A stretch of 64,000 nucleotides of DNA from UBA1351 sp963677885 (GCA_963677885.1 OY782500.1:3658001-3722000); one strand, 5' to 3'. Positions 36,387 through 45,903 are shown, counted from the first letter of the stretch. Notes: generated from the sequence alone by a model not told the origin. Numbers and translations are program-made.

Positions 36387-37325
36387 ATGGAACAGATATT
36401 GGAACGTATTCTAGTTATACGTGCAATTATAATAGGACTATATAAGAAGTTTGACCGCATCATTAATCCTATTGGAAAATTTATTATATCATTGATTATT
36501 GTGACAAAGTTGAATAAGTTTTTTGCCTATTCACCTTTATTTGCCAGTTTAAGCATTAATCTGGCTATGGCTGCTCTTGCCGCCTTTTTGCCATCCTCGT
36601 GGTTTGTGCTACTACTGATGGCGGTGGTAACCCTTCAGCTTTTTAGTGTATCCATTGAGGCAACCATTATTGTTCTTTTGACCATGTTGGTTATTTATCT
36701 TCTCTTTGGTAGAATTCAACCTAAGTATGCTATGTTGATTTTATTGGTACCCTTGTTCTTCTCCTGGAATATTCCGTATGTCCTTCCGGTTTTTGCAGGA
36801 CTATTTTTAGGAGTGAGTTCAATTATTCCCCTTGGAGTTGGAGTCGGTGTCTATTATTTTGCAGCCTATTTACCTGGACTTTTAGAACTTCATGTGCCAA
36901 ATGCAACCTTGTTTGAAAGCCCTGATATACTGATTGAAATGTATAAGTATTTGGCTAAGGCTATGATGGCAGACCGTAACATGATTTTATCTGTTGGTGT
37001 TTTTTGTGGTGTTGTCATTGTCATGTATTTCATCCGCAAATTCGAAATCGATTATATCCACTATATTACCATCGGAATCGGTGTCATTGCCATGGTGATG
37101 ATTGCTATTGTTGGTAATCCGATTCTTAAAGCCAGCCTTTCTGTAGGAGGCGTTCTCCTCGGTGGACTATTGGCAGGAATTATTGTGTCTGCTATGCAGT
37201 TTGCCAAGTTCAGTCTGGACTATAAGCGTTCAGAAAAACTACAGTTTGAAGATGACGAATATGTATATTATGTACGAACAATTCCTAAGATTAAAGCGTC
37301 CGTACAACAAAATCAATCAAAATAA
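36387..37325 (+). CDS. Polytopic membrane protein of unknown function upstream of cdaA
   Basis: Integral membrane protein of 312 residues with roughly eight to ten hydrophobic segments, including very hydrophobic runs at about 75-150, and a short charged C-terminal tail (YKRSEKLQFEDDEYVYYVRTI). I recognise no family motif. GGAGG is nine bases before the ATG. It follows the two-TM protein by 15 bases and precedes cdaA by 106 bases with a hairpin and a possible new promoter between. A structural or transport role connected with envelope control is possible but is only inferred from position. Confidence 0.75.
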   Translation: MEQILERILVIRAIIIGLYKKFDRIINPIGKFIISLIIVTKLNKFFAYSPLFASLSINLAMAALAAFLPSSWFVLLLMAVVTLQLFSVSIEATIIVLLTMLVIYLLFGRIQPKYAMLILLVPLFFSWNIPYVLPVFAGLFLGVSSIIPLGVGVGVYYFAAYLPGLLELHVPNATLFESPDILIEMYKYLAKAMMADRNMILSVGVFCGVVIVMYFIRKFEIDYIHYITIGIGVIAMVMIAIVGNPILKASLSVGGVLLGGLLAGIIVSAMQFAKFSLDYKRSEKLQFEDDEYVYYVRTIPKIKASVQQNQSK

Positions 37326-37338
37326 CAATTTCTTGCGG

Positions 37339-37373
37339 ATTCGGTAGTTTATGGCTACCGAATTTGTTATAAT
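37339..37373 (+). promoter_or_regulatory. Hairpin and -10 element ahead of cdaA
   Basis: ATTCGGTAG (37339-37347) / CTACCGAAT (37355-37363) is a perfect 9-bp stem followed by TTGT and then TATAAT at 37368-37373. It may end the upstream transcript and provide the cdaA promoter. A second perfect hairpin AACCTGA/TCAGGTT lies in the leader at 37381-37399. Confidence 0.5.
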
Positions 37374-37431
37374 AATGTTAAACCTGAACGAGTCAGGTTA
37401 AAGAATCTATACTAGCCCAAGAGGTGTCATT

Positions 37432-38313
37432 ATGACGTCAACACAGAATATTCTGGATTGGTTTAATGAATTAAGCCTGAATCTTCCAACCATTCATATA
37501 CGGGACATTATCGAGATCGCTTTGATCGCCTTTGTCATCTACCAACTGCTCATGTGGAGCAGACGGACGAGAGCATGGGTGCTCTTTAAGGGTATTATTG
37601 TCTTGGTCGTAATTAGTGTTGTTGCCACCGTTTTTGAACTGAATACCATACTCTTTATCTTCAGTAATGCCTTGAATGTAGGTATTATTGCAGTTATTGT
37701 TGTTTTTCAGCCGGAACTTAGACGGGCCTTGGAATCCTTGGGACGCCGTAATTTCCTCAATAACATTTTTACAGAAGATGACCGAGAGAAATTTGAAGGC
37801 AGCGAATCCGTAATCAATGAAATTGTTGACGCAGTCTATGAAATGGCCAAGGTAAAAACCGGAGCCCTTATTGTCATAGAGCAACATGAGAGTCTCAGTG
37901 AATACGAGAGTACCGGTATTACCATTGGTGCTTATGTCACCACTCAGTTGCTGGTTAACATCTTTGAACATAATACACCCCTTCACGATGGGGCAGCCAT
38001 TATCAGAAACAACCGGATAACAGCTGCTACCTGTTACTTACCCTTGTCAGACAATATGACCTTAAGTAAAGAACTTGGTACCAGACACCGGGCCGGTGTA
38101 GGTATATCCGAGGTTTCTGATGCCGTAGTCATAATTGTATCTGAGGAAAACGGTAAGGTATCTGTAGCTATTGGCGGAAACCTGGTAAGAGGCGTTGAAT
38201 CCGAATATTTGAAGAATAAACTGTTACACATATATGCAACATCTGCGGATGAGCCAAAACGCTTTAAATTGTGGAGAGGAAGACCTAAAGTTGATAAAGA
38301 GAATAACGAATAA
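37432..38313 (+). CDS. cdaA: Diadenylate cyclase CdaA
   Basis: Membrane-bound enzyme that makes c-di-AMP from two ATP. Three N-terminal membrane segments (within about 25-100) precede the DAC domain with the catalytic DGA (Asp186, in LHDGAAII) and RHR (Arg218-Arg220, in GTRHRAGVG). The length of 293 residues fits. It is first in the conserved cdaA-cdaR-glmM-glmS order, in which the product controls potassium and osmolyte balance while glmM/glmS feed cell-wall synthesis. GAGGTG precedes the ATG. The C-terminus overlaps the next gene. Confidence 0.96.
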   Translation: MTSTQNILDWFNELSLNLPTIHIRDIIEIALIAFVIYQLLMWSRRTRAWVLFKGIIVLVVISVVATVFELNTILFIFSNALNVGIIAVIVVFQPELRRALESLGRRNFLNNIFTEDDREKFEGSESVINEIVDAVYEMAKVKTGALIVIEQHESLSEYESTGITIGAYVTTQLLVNIFEHNTPLHDGAAIIRNNRITAATCYLPLSDNMTLSKELGTRHRAGVGISEVSDAVVIIVSEENGKVSVAIGGNLVRGVESEYLKNKLLHIYATSADEPKRFKLWRGRPKVDKENNE

Positions 38314-39577
38314 TTTTTGGTGGAAGGTTCTTTCAATCTTTCTGGCTTTTCTTACTTGGCTCATGGTTGTCAATTATGAAGATCCGCAGATATCCAGAAC
38401 TTTCATCGATGTTCCTGTTGAAAAATTAAATATTGATGCCATTGAATCAGAGAAGAAAGCTATCGAATACAGAGAAGGTGAAACTGTAACGGTTAGGGTC
38501 CGCGGTAAACGTTCAGTCGTTGATTCCATGTCTATGAATGATATATACGCCTATGCCGATCTTGAGAAAAAGTCTATCACTGATGCGGTGGATATTGTTA
38601 TTGAAGTTCCCGACAGCGTCAGTATTTTGGAAAAAGAACCTAATATGATGATGGTTGAACTGGAAAATATTGTTACGGTTCAAAAGGCGGTTCAACCCTA
38701 TATGGAAGGCGAACCGGAAGAAGGCTATGTCTATCTTGAGCCAAGCGTCATCCCTAATAATATAGAGGTAGAGGGACCGGAATCCAAAGTTGGATTAATT
38801 AAGAGTGTCCTTGTGCCTGTCACTATTGACGGCGTTACCAGAGATGTTACTCTTTTTGGTAAACCACAGTTCTTTGATGAGTCCAACAACCTGATAAGCG
38901 GATTGACACCATCAACAAATCAGGTACAGATTAAGGTGCCCATACAGAAGACCAAAATTGTGAATTTAAGGCTTGAGACCGGAGATTCTGTTGGGGATGG
39001 TTATGAGCTGATTAATGTCAGCCTCAGTCAGAACACCTTAAGCGTCAAAGGTCCGGAGGCCAGTGTCCGCTCATTGGATACGATTACAGTAAGTGGGTTG
39101 AACCTGCGACCTTTAACTGAAGATACAATTCTGGAAATTGATGTTGATACGATTCTGCCTACTGGTGTTACCATCCATGATGATGTGGAAACCCTAAATG
39201 CTTATGTGGATATTGAACCGATTGAACGACTGGAAATTCCTGTAACCCACGAGACCATCAATGTGAAATACATTCCTGATGGACTACAGTTTGGTTACAT
39301 TGGTGAAGAAACCTACAGTATTGTATACTCAGGTATACCGGCAAGACTGGAAGGTCTTGATATCGAACGGGTTGGTCCCTTTATCTCTTTAAGAGGACTG
39401 GAAGAAGGTATTCATACAGTACCCCTTCAGTATTATGAACCTGTTGGTGTTGATATTCTTTCTGACCGGCCTAACATTACCATTGAGCTCATAGCCGAGC
39501 CGGTTGAAGAAACCGAAGATGGTGAAACACCAGTCGATGGTGAGGAAACGACTGAAGAAGAAACTAATAATGGTTAA
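38291..39577 (+). CDS. cdaR: YbbR-domain regulator CdaR
   Basis: Single-pass membrane protein that binds CdaA. A membrane segment directly at the N-terminus (about 10-27) is followed by several extracytoplasmic YbbR repeats (segments such as VTVRVRGKRSVVDSM and SVKGPEASVRSLDTI) and an acidic Glu/Thr tail. No ATG fits near the expected start; a TTG at 38291 giving MIKRITNNFWWKVLS is preferred, with GAGAGGA upstream inside cdaA. The start is therefore provisional. 428 residues is normal for CdaR. Confidence 0.85.
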   Translation: MIKRITNNFWWKVLSIFLAFLTWLMVVNYEDPQISRTFIDVPVEKLNIDAIESEKKAIEYREGETVTVRVRGKRSVVDSMSMNDIYAYADLEKKSITDAVDIVIEVPDSVSILEKEPNMMMVELENIVTVQKAVQPYMEGEPEEGYVYLEPSVIPNNIEVEGPESKVGLIKSVLVPVTIDGVTRDVTLFGKPQFFDESNNLISGLTPSTNQVQIKVPIQKTKIVNLRLETGDSVGDGYELINVSLSQNTLSVKGPEASVRSLDTITVSGLNLRPLTEDTILEIDVDTILPTGVTIHDDVETLNAYVDIEPIERLEIPVTHETINVKYIPDGLQFGYIGEETYSIVYSGIPARLEGLDIERVGPFISLRGLEEGIHTVPLQYYEPVGVDILSDRPNITIELIAEPVEETEDGETPVDGEETTEEETNNG

Positions 39578-39631
39578 GCAGAATAAGTGAATATGATTCA
39601 GGCCTTTGAAAGGGTCTGCAGTATAAATAAG

Positions 39632-39697
39632 AACGAGTCGAAAATATACCAATATGTAAATTGGTATATACCACATGGGATTTTGGCTCGTTTTTTT
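39632..39697 (+). terminator. Nested hairpin terminator after cdaR
   Basis: An outer stem AACGAGTC / GGCTCGTT (one mismatch) followed by TTTTTT encloses a perfect 10-bp stem ATATACCAAT (39644-39653) / ATTGGTATAT (39660-39669). The two-tier design is like the one at 25382. Confidence 0.7.
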
Positions 39698-39708
39698 CTT
39701 GGAATTTA

Positions 39709-39736
39709 TTGAACAAAATAATTGTGGTGCTATAAT
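39709..39736 (+). promoter_or_regulatory. Promoter of glmM-glmS
   Basis: TTGAAC and TATAAT are 16 bases apart, about 93 bases upstream of glmM, after the terminator. glmM-glmS can thus be expressed apart from cdaA-cdaR. Confidence 0.65.
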
Positions 39737-39829
39737 AAACAAGTACCATATGATACAAAATACCTATAGGAGACCCGATGCAAATCCCATATTTACAGAG
39801 GGTCAAAAAAGAGATTAAAGGAGTTTATG

Positions 39830-41179
39830 ATGGGGAAACTTTTTGGAACTGATGGAGTAAGAGGCATAGCGAACAGTGAACTGACAGTAGACTTGGCATA
39901 CAAGCTTGGGCAGGCTGGAGCCTATGTATTGACAAAAGAAAATGCCCACAAACCAACCATATTAATTGGCCGGGATACCCGTTTAAGTGGAGAAATGCTG
40001 ACTGCTGCCCTTATTGCCGGTATCTGTTCAGTAGGAGCAGATGCAATCAGTATTGGTGTTGTACCGACTCCGGCAGTTGCCTATCTCACAAGAGAATATG
40101 AAGCGGATGCAGGTGTTGTCATCTCTGCCTCTCATAATCCGGTGGAATATAATGGAATCAAGTTCTTTAACAATAAAGGTTACAAGTTATCCGATGAATT
40201 GGAAGATGAAATTGAAGCCTTAATTGAAGAAGACTGTAAATCTATTGAGCTGCCTGTTGGAACTGGTATAGGCCGGGTCAATTACAGAAATGAAAGTATC
40301 TATGATTATATCAGATTTGCTAAAAAACAGATTAACTACCGTTTTGACGGCCTGAAGGTCGTTATTGACTGCGCCAATGGAGCGTCCTATGTATCTGCTC
40401 CTGAAACCCTGCGTCAACTGGGGGCTGAAGTTGTGATTATCCATAATGAACCAGACGGTACCAATATTAATAAACAATGTGGATCCACTCACATGGATGA
40501 CTTAAAGGCCTATGTTATCCAGGTTGGAGCAGATCTTGGTTTTGCCTATGATGGTGATGCTGACCGTTGTCTTGCTGTTGACGAACACGGACAATTTGTG
40601 GACGGTGACCAGATTATGGCGATTTGCGGTAACTATATGAAAGATCAGGGAACCTTGGCAAAAGACACCTTAGTCGGAACAGTGATGAGTAACCTTGGAT
40701 TTACCATTATGGGTAAAGAACAGGGTATCAATATTGTCCAGACAAAAGTAGGTGACCGCTACGTTCTTGAAAACATGCTTGAAAACGGCTACAACATTGG
40801 TGGCGAACAGTCCGGCCATATTATTTTCCTTGACGAAAATACAACCGGAGACGGACTCCTGACTTCCTTACATGTTCTCGAAGTCATGAAGGCGACAGGC
40901 AAGAAGCTGTCAGAACTTGCAGGTATTATGAATGTATTGCCGCAAGTTCTCGTAAATGCCAAAGTATCTACAGCTAAAAAGCATGAATATATGCAGGACC
41001 AGGTGATTTCTTCAGAGATTGCCAAATTAGAAGAGAAATTTGCAGGCAACGGCCGTGTGCTTATACGTCCTTCGGGAACAGAACCATTGGTACGTGTCAT
41101 GATTGAAGGAAAAAATAAAGCAGAACTTGCCAGAGAAGCCAACCGTTTGGCTGGAATTATTGAAGAAAGACTGGCCTAG
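39830..41179 (+). CDS. glmM: Phosphoglucosamine mutase GlmM
   Basis: Converts glucosamine-6-phosphate to glucosamine-1-phosphate for UDP-GlcNAc. The 449-residue protein starts MGKLFGTDGVRG, has the phosphoserine loop VVISASHNPVEYNGIKFF, metal loop DGDADRCLAVD and sugar loop GGEQSGHI, then the phosphate-binding RPSGTEPLVRVMIEG. AAAGGAG is six bases before the ATG at 39830 and three before the ATG at 39827, so the later start is favoured slightly. In Firmicutes CdaR and GlmM both interact with CdaA. glmS follows after 15 bases. Confidence 0.96.
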   Translation: MGKLFGTDGVRGIANSELTVDLAYKLGQAGAYVLTKENAHKPTILIGRDTRLSGEMLTAALIAGICSVGADAISIGVVPTPAVAYLTREYEADAGVVISASHNPVEYNGIKFFNNKGYKLSDELEDEIEALIEEDCKSIELPVGTGIGRVNYRNESIYDYIRFAKKQINYRFDGLKVVIDCANGASYVSAPETLRQLGAEVVIIHNEPDGTNINKQCGSTHMDDLKAYVIQVGADLGFAYDGDADRCLAVDEHGQFVDGDQIMAICGNYMKDQGTLAKDTLVGTVMSNLGFTIMGKEQGINIVQTKVGDRYVLENMLENGYNIGGEQSGHIIFLDENTTGDGLLTSLHVLEVMKATGKKLSELAGIMNVLPQVLVNAKVSTAKKHEYMQDQVISSEIAKLEEKFAGNGRVLIRPSGTEPLVRVMIEGKNKAELAREANRLAGIIEERLA

Positions 41180-41194
41180 ATAAAGGAGAACCAT

Positions 41195-43027
41195 ATGTGT
41201 GGAATAGTAGGTTACATCGGAAGTAGAGAGGCAACACCTATTCTTGTTGAAGGATTGAAAACCCTGGAATACAGAGGTTACGATTCAGCAGGGGTTGCTG
41301 TTTATAAAGATAAAATTGATACAGCTAAAACCAAAGGACGTCTTAAAGATCTTGAAGAAGTTCTACTTGGTCAAACCATTGAAGGAACTGTAGGAATTGG
41401 TCATACAAGATGGGCGACCCATGGTGAGCCTTCCTATGCCAATGCTCATCCCCATATTAATGAGGATGTGGATATTGCTATTGTTCACAACGGTATTATC
41501 GAAAATTATATAGCCCTTCGTGAAGAACTGATTGAAAAAGGCTATCACTTTGTATCTGAAACAGATACTGAAACCGTTGTTCATTTAATTACTGAGTATA
41601 CGAAGTCAGAAGCCACTTTCCTTGATGCAGTCCTAAAAGCTGCCAGCCGGATTGTTGGATCCTATGCTCTTGGTGTTATTTCCATGCAAAATCCGGAAGA
41701 GATTATTGCTGTGAGAAAAGAGAGTCCCTTGGTTATTGGTATAGGTGAAGGAGAAAACTTCATCGCATCAGATATTCCAGCCCTTCTCAAACACACAAGA
41801 AATGTATATTTCCTTGAAGATGACGAAGTAGCCATCCTTCGTAAGGAGTCCGTTAAAATCTATGATATGGACAAGAAGGAACTGAAGAAGGAAGTCTTCA
41901 AAGTAACCTGGGATATGGATGCAGCTGAAAAAGCCGGATACAATCATTTCATGCTAAAAGAAATCCACGAACAGCCACGTGTGATGCGTGACGTTCTTAA
42001 ATCCAGACTAAGCCAGGATTCCATGGAAATCAAACTGGATACCTTAAAAATTGATAAAGACTTACTTGCAAGAGTATCAAGAGTCTACCTGGTAGCCTGT
42101 GGTACTGCAGCCTATGCAGCTGAAGTAGGTAAAGAGATACTTCAAAAGGTTTGCCGTATCCCAGCGGTTATGGAAGTTGCCTCCGAGTTCAGATACAAGG
42201 ACCCAATCATTGATGAAAATACTTTGATGATTGTCGTATCCCAGTCCGGTGAAACAGCTGATACACTGGCTGCTCTTCGTATGGCCAAAAAATCCGGTGC
42301 CTATGTTATTGCAGCGGTTAACGTGGTTGGCTCAACCATGGCCAGAGAAGCAGATGATGTTTTCTATCTCTGTGCAGGACCTGAAATTGCCGTTGCATCA
42401 ACCAAAGCTTACTCAGCTATGCTTATTGCAATGTACTTGATCTCTATTAGAATGGGACGTCTACTTGGTAAAATCTCAGATCAAGAGTTTATAACCCTAA
42501 GAGATGCCATTATGAAACTTCCGGATCAAATTGAAATGATCCTTACCCAGGAAGAAGACATTAAGATGCTTGCCTACAAGCATTTGGACATGAAGAACAT
42601 TTTCTACATCGGCCGTGGTCTAGACCATGCTGCTTCATTGGAAGGTGCTCTTAAGATTAAGGAAGTTGCCTACCTTCACGCAGAGTCATATCCTGCAGGA
42701 GAATTGAAGCACGGTCCTATCGCACTAATTGAAGAAGGATCCGTACTTATGGGACTTCTTGGTCAAGAAAGCCTAATGGAAAAAACCATCAGCAACATCA
42801 AAGAGGTTAAGTCCCGTGGTGCTGAAGTCATCGCTATTGCCCTGGAAGGTAATGAGATAGTGGAAAAGATTGCAGACGATGTAATCTTGGTACCTAAAAC
42901 ACATTGGATGTTAACGACCCTGCTTATCAACATACCTCAACAGCTATTTGCTTACTTTATCGCCTGTGGTCTTGGTCACGATGTAGATAAGCCACGTAAC
43001 TTGGCTAAGAGTGTTACGGTTGAGTAG
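41195..43027 (+). CDS. glmS: Glutamine-fructose-6-phosphate aminotransferase (isomerising)
   Basis: Makes glucosamine-6-phosphate, the entry step of amino-sugar synthesis. The N-terminal glutaminase domain begins with catalytic Cys2 (MCGIVGYIG); two SIS domains follow (SQSGETADTLAALRMAK; STKAYSAML), and the C-terminus ends with DVDKPRNLAKSVTVE as in the family. The length of 610 residues is normal. No glmS ribozyme fits into the 15-base gap from glmM. A terminator lies about 80 bases after the stop. Confidence 0.97.
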   Translation: MCGIVGYIGSREATPILVEGLKTLEYRGYDSAGVAVYKDKIDTAKTKGRLKDLEEVLLGQTIEGTVGIGHTRWATHGEPSYANAHPHINEDVDIAIVHNGIIENYIALREELIEKGYHFVSETDTETVVHLITEYTKSEATFLDAVLKAASRIVGSYALGVISMQNPEEIIAVRKESPLVIGIGEGENFIASDIPALLKHTRNVYFLEDDEVAILRKESVKIYDMDKKELKKEVFKVTWDMDAAEKAGYNHFMLKEIHEQPRVMRDVLKSRLSQDSMEIKLDTLKIDKDLLARVSRVYLVACGTAAYAAEVGKEILQKVCRIPAVMEVASEFRYKDPIIDENTLMIVVSQSGETADTLAALRMAKKSGAYVIAAVNVVGSTMAREADDVFYLCAGPEIAVASTKAYSAMLIAMYLISIRMGRLLGKISDQEFITLRDAIMKLPDQIEMILTQEEDIKMLAYKHLDMKNIFYIGRGLDHAASLEGALKIKEVAYLHAESYPAGELKHGPIALIEEGSVLMGLLGQESLMEKTISNIKEVKSRGAEVIAIALEGNEIVEKIADDVILVPKTHWMLTTLLINIPQQLFAYFIACGLGHDVDKPRNLAKSVTVE

Positions 43028-43105
43028 AGAGGTTCCTATAGATCCACTATTACCATATGGTAATTATAATTTATTTTTAAATCTCAACATGCCTTAGATA
43101 ATATA

Positions 43106-43135
43106 AAAAGCGGGTCATTCGGCCTGCTTTTATTT
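43106..43135 (+). terminator. Rho-independent terminator after glmS
   Basis: AAAGCGGG-TCATTCGG-CCTGCTTT (one G-T pair) is followed by TATTTTATTT. Confidence 0.75.
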
Positions 43136-43223
43136 TATTTACACATATATTGAATTATTTTACATTTTTGATATTGTTATTTACAAAAATATAGGACTAT
43201 AGTATCATATAAATGATTTATAT

Positions 43224-43332
43224 TAGCAAACCAATTAAAAGATTGGGACGCAAAGCCTTGGGTCTAAGTTCTTAGGAATATGATTGCCAGGTTGCAAACT
43301 TGTGCCTTTATCTTAATGATAGAGGTTTTTTA
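43224..43332 (+). promoter_or_regulatory. Class I c-di-GMP riboswitch (GEMM-I) with terminator
   Basis: The aptamer (about 43224-43297) matches GEMM-I: AGCAAACC, P2 stem CCAAT/GATTGG with a GNRA-like loop, the conserved GGGACGCAAAGCC, P3 with GGTCTAA as tetraloop receptor, and closing GATTGCCAGGTTGC. A terminator (43304-43332; CCTTTATC/GATAGAGG and TTTTTT) follows and would serve as expression platform. The regulated gene begins at 43347 with AGGAGG between. Whether c-di-GMP turns it on or off cannot be settled from pairing by eye. This element fills the gap 43028-43346 together with the glmS terminator. Confidence 0.92.
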
Positions 43333-43346
43333 TTTAGGAGGAAATA

Positions 43347-44730
43347 ATGAAAAAAATAAGGGTTTTTATTTTGGTTGTACTTGTATTAAGTGTGTTTAGT
43401 TTCAGTGTTGCAGCATCAGAAAATGATGAATATGCAGAGAAGTTGAAAGAGGTTGGTGTGTTTAAAGGGGGTGGAGATGGATTTGAACTTGATCGTCAAC
43501 CGACCCGTCTTGAAGGTTTAATCATGTTTATACGGTTATTGGGATCTGAGAATGAGGCACAAAATGGATCCTATCAACATCCGTTTACTGATGTGCCGTC
43601 TTGGGCAAATGGTTATGTGGGCTGGGCTTATGAGAAGGGATATACAAAAGGTATCAGCTCAAACCAGTTTGGTACCGGCAATATGGATGCTAAATCTTAT
43701 TTAACACTTGATGCTAAGAGCCTTAGGATATGATGATTCCAAAGGTGAATTCTCTTGGTCAGAAGCTATAGATTTTAGTCTGGAAAAAGAAATAATAAGT
43801 GATGAGGAGTCAAATCAGTTTTTATCAAGTCAATTTAAAAGAGATAATGTTGCGAAGATTTCTTATGAGATTTTAAGTGTTCAGAAGAAAGATGGGATCT
43901 TGCTTGGAAAATATCTTGTTGATCAGGGTGCAATTGATTTGTCAACTATTCAGTCTATTGGCATTGATATCTCTGATGAGGAAGAAAATTCAGATACTAA
44001 AGATGTCATAGAGGAGCAAGTACCAGATGATGGAGACAACTCTAAGTTCGATGAAAATATATTTAATATAAGGACTTATGAAAATATTGAAATAGCAGAG
44101 GGGATAAGAGGAAGCCTTGCATATGTCATAGGTAATGAATATCAATTCTATGATTCCAACTTGCATGATAATAAAATATTGAAACATGGTGTATCCAATC
44201 TATTTACAAGTTCCAGCTTCATTGATGGTCTTACCGGGTTAAATATCGTAAGTAACATGATTTTTGAAGAGGATAAAATGGAGAATTATGGAGCTGTTAA
44301 TATTTGCGATACAGGCTTAAAATTATGGAATGTCTATTCGGGCAATTATTTTGTTGATGATTATTTGACATATATTCAACCGGTGGAGATTGAAGATGGA
44401 TTTATCATTAATGATGCCATGTCGGCTAATTATGCTACTGACGAAAAATTCTCTGTGATTGTAAATATGTATCCAGATGCAACGATGAAGAAGGCATTGA
44501 AGGCCATATTTAAAAACCTTGTGTCGGATAATCAAAATGCTGATCAGATAGCTGATTTTATCGTTGGTGAAGTGGTTAACAGGATGCTAGTATCAAATGA
44601 TGCAAGCGCTTTTTCACAAGTAGTCGATAAGGTCAGATGGCATACAGAAATGTATGTGGACGGTTACTTCCTTTCAATTGACGATTATTCAACCGATGTT
44701 TATCCAAGTATCCATATCAATATTAAATAA
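43347..44730 (+). pseudogene. SLH-like secreted surface protein, frameshifted by one extra base
   Basis: The first frame (43347-43733) encodes a signal peptide (about 1-22) and an SLH-type region (HPFTDVPSWANGYVGWAYEKG and YTKGISSNQFGTG). The motif continues in the next frame from 43708: SYLT is followed by LMLRALGYDDSKGEFSWSEA, exactly the expected SLH/copper-stalk pattern. Removing one base near 43707 restores a single protein of about 460 residues with an unrecognised C-terminal domain. Either a real mutation, a phase-variable site or a sequence error explains it; the local sequence CACTTG is not a classical slippery run. It is controlled by the c-di-GMP riboswitch. Confidence 0.75.
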
Positions 44731-44754
44731 CCTTAAATGAAGATAACTTATGTA

Positions 44755-44787
44755 TTGTACAGATTCTTGGAATCTGTACAATTTCTT
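44755..44787 (+). terminator. Terminator after the SLH-like gene
   Basis: TTGTACAGATTC-TTG-GAATCTGTACAA is a perfect 12-bp hairpin followed by TTTCTT, a weak T-tract. A likely -10 TATAAT for the next gene is at 44832-44837. Confidence 0.75.
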
Positions 44788-44866
44788 GAATATAGGGTGT
44801 ATAACTTTGCAAATCAGAAGACTCTCTGTGGTATAATCAAAATAAAACCACTATCGGAGGCATCCA

Positions 44867-45844
44867 ATGAAAAATATATCGATTATTGGAAATGGTTTTG
44901 ACTTAAGCCATAACCTAAAAACCAAGTATTCTGACTATCTGGATTATTGTATTGAGAAGGACATAAAGGATAATGTCCTCTATCAGTACTACTTAAGGCT
45001 GGAGAATAACAGAGGATGGTATGATTTCGAACAGGATCTCTTGGCCTTTTTGGAATTTATTGATTTGATGTGTGCCAATCTGGTTTTGACAGAGTATGGA
45101 AAGTTTTATCAAATAGCCAATCAAAGTGTGGTCAGTTCCCATCAGACCATGGTTTTATATGATGTTATTCATTCCATGAAGTATCCCTTTTTTGCTGACA
45201 GCAGTCATACATCAATTCTTGTTGAGAAAGACAATATTAAATGGTTTAATCAACTGATTGATACAGTTTATGCTGATTACCATCAAATGGTAGGTCTCTT
45301 GAAAGAATATCTGGTTGAGCGTGTGGAAAGCCAACTGATGAATGTGAAGAAATCTCATGCCAAATATATAGATATTATCAGGTCTTCTGACTATGTTTAC
45401 ACCTTTAATTATACGTCAACTTTGAATATTTATGATATCTATAAGGCCCATCATGTTCATGGATCCTTGACTAATGAGATCATACTGGGGATTCCCTATT
45501 CCAATAAAATCCACATCGAGAAGTTTTACAGCATCTTTAAGATTTCTCAAAGTATTAATCATCAATACAACGTATCCATTATTAAAAATTATGAGGATGA
45601 TCTGAATATTTATTTCTTTGGAATGGCTTTTGGCGAATCGGATCATTATTTTTTCCAGGAGATTAAAGATTGGATTAATTGGCACTATAATTCCAGAGGC
45701 AAGTTGCCGCCAATTACCTTTAATTTTTATTACAATGATACCAATGCAAAATTGAACTACATGAATAATTTACGAATATTTATGGGAGAAGAGATGGTCG
45801 TTCGTTTTGATCTTGAAAAGAAAATAAATTTTTATACTTATTAA
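44867..45844 (+). CDS. AbiH-family abortive-infection protein
   Basis: Predicted phage-defence protein of 325 residues. The N-terminal nucleotide-type motif IIGNGFDLSHNLKTKYSDYL, the middle HHVHGSLTNEIILGIPYSN segment and the late FFGMAFGESDHYFFQEI segment are the typical AbiH signature regions. AbiH acts in Lactococcus against phages in an unknown way. It stands alone, with its own promoter and without a visible toxin, methylase or nuclease partner. ACTATCGGAGGCATCC precedes the ATG. AT content is a little higher than in the neighbouring genes, in keeping with acquisition by transfer. Confidence 0.82.
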   Translation: MKNISIIGNGFDLSHNLKTKYSDYLDYCIEKDIKDNVLYQYYLRLENNRGWYDFEQDLLAFLEFIDLMCANLVLTEYGKFYQIANQSVVSSHQTMVLYDVIHSMKYPFFADSSHTSILVEKDNIKWFNQLIDTVYADYHQMVGLLKEYLVERVESQLMNVKKSHAKYIDIIRSSDYVYTFNYTSTLNIYDIYKAHHVHGSLTNEIILGIPYSNKIHIEKFYSIFKISQSINHQYNVSIIKNYEDDLNIYFFGMAFGESDHYFFQEIKDWINWHYNSRGKLPPITFNFYYNDTNAKLNYMNNLRIFMGEEMVVRFDLEKKINFYTY

Positions 45845-45882
45845 GATTTGAGACTGCTTTTCTCTTTTATAAATATGGAGCG

Positions 45883-45903
45883 ATATGGTATGATATACCA
45901 TAT
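45883..45903 (+). promoter_or_regulatory. Palindrome overlapping a possible -10 of the EAL gene
   Basis: ATATGGTAT-GAT-ATACCATAT has perfect 9-bp arms. Its centre contains TATGAT, a plausible -10, so a dimeric repressor bound here would block transcription of the gene at 45972. Confidence 0.45.

Noticed and set aside
41180..41194. glmS ribozyme
   Set aside because: Only 15 bases separate glmM and glmS, far too few for the ribozyme.
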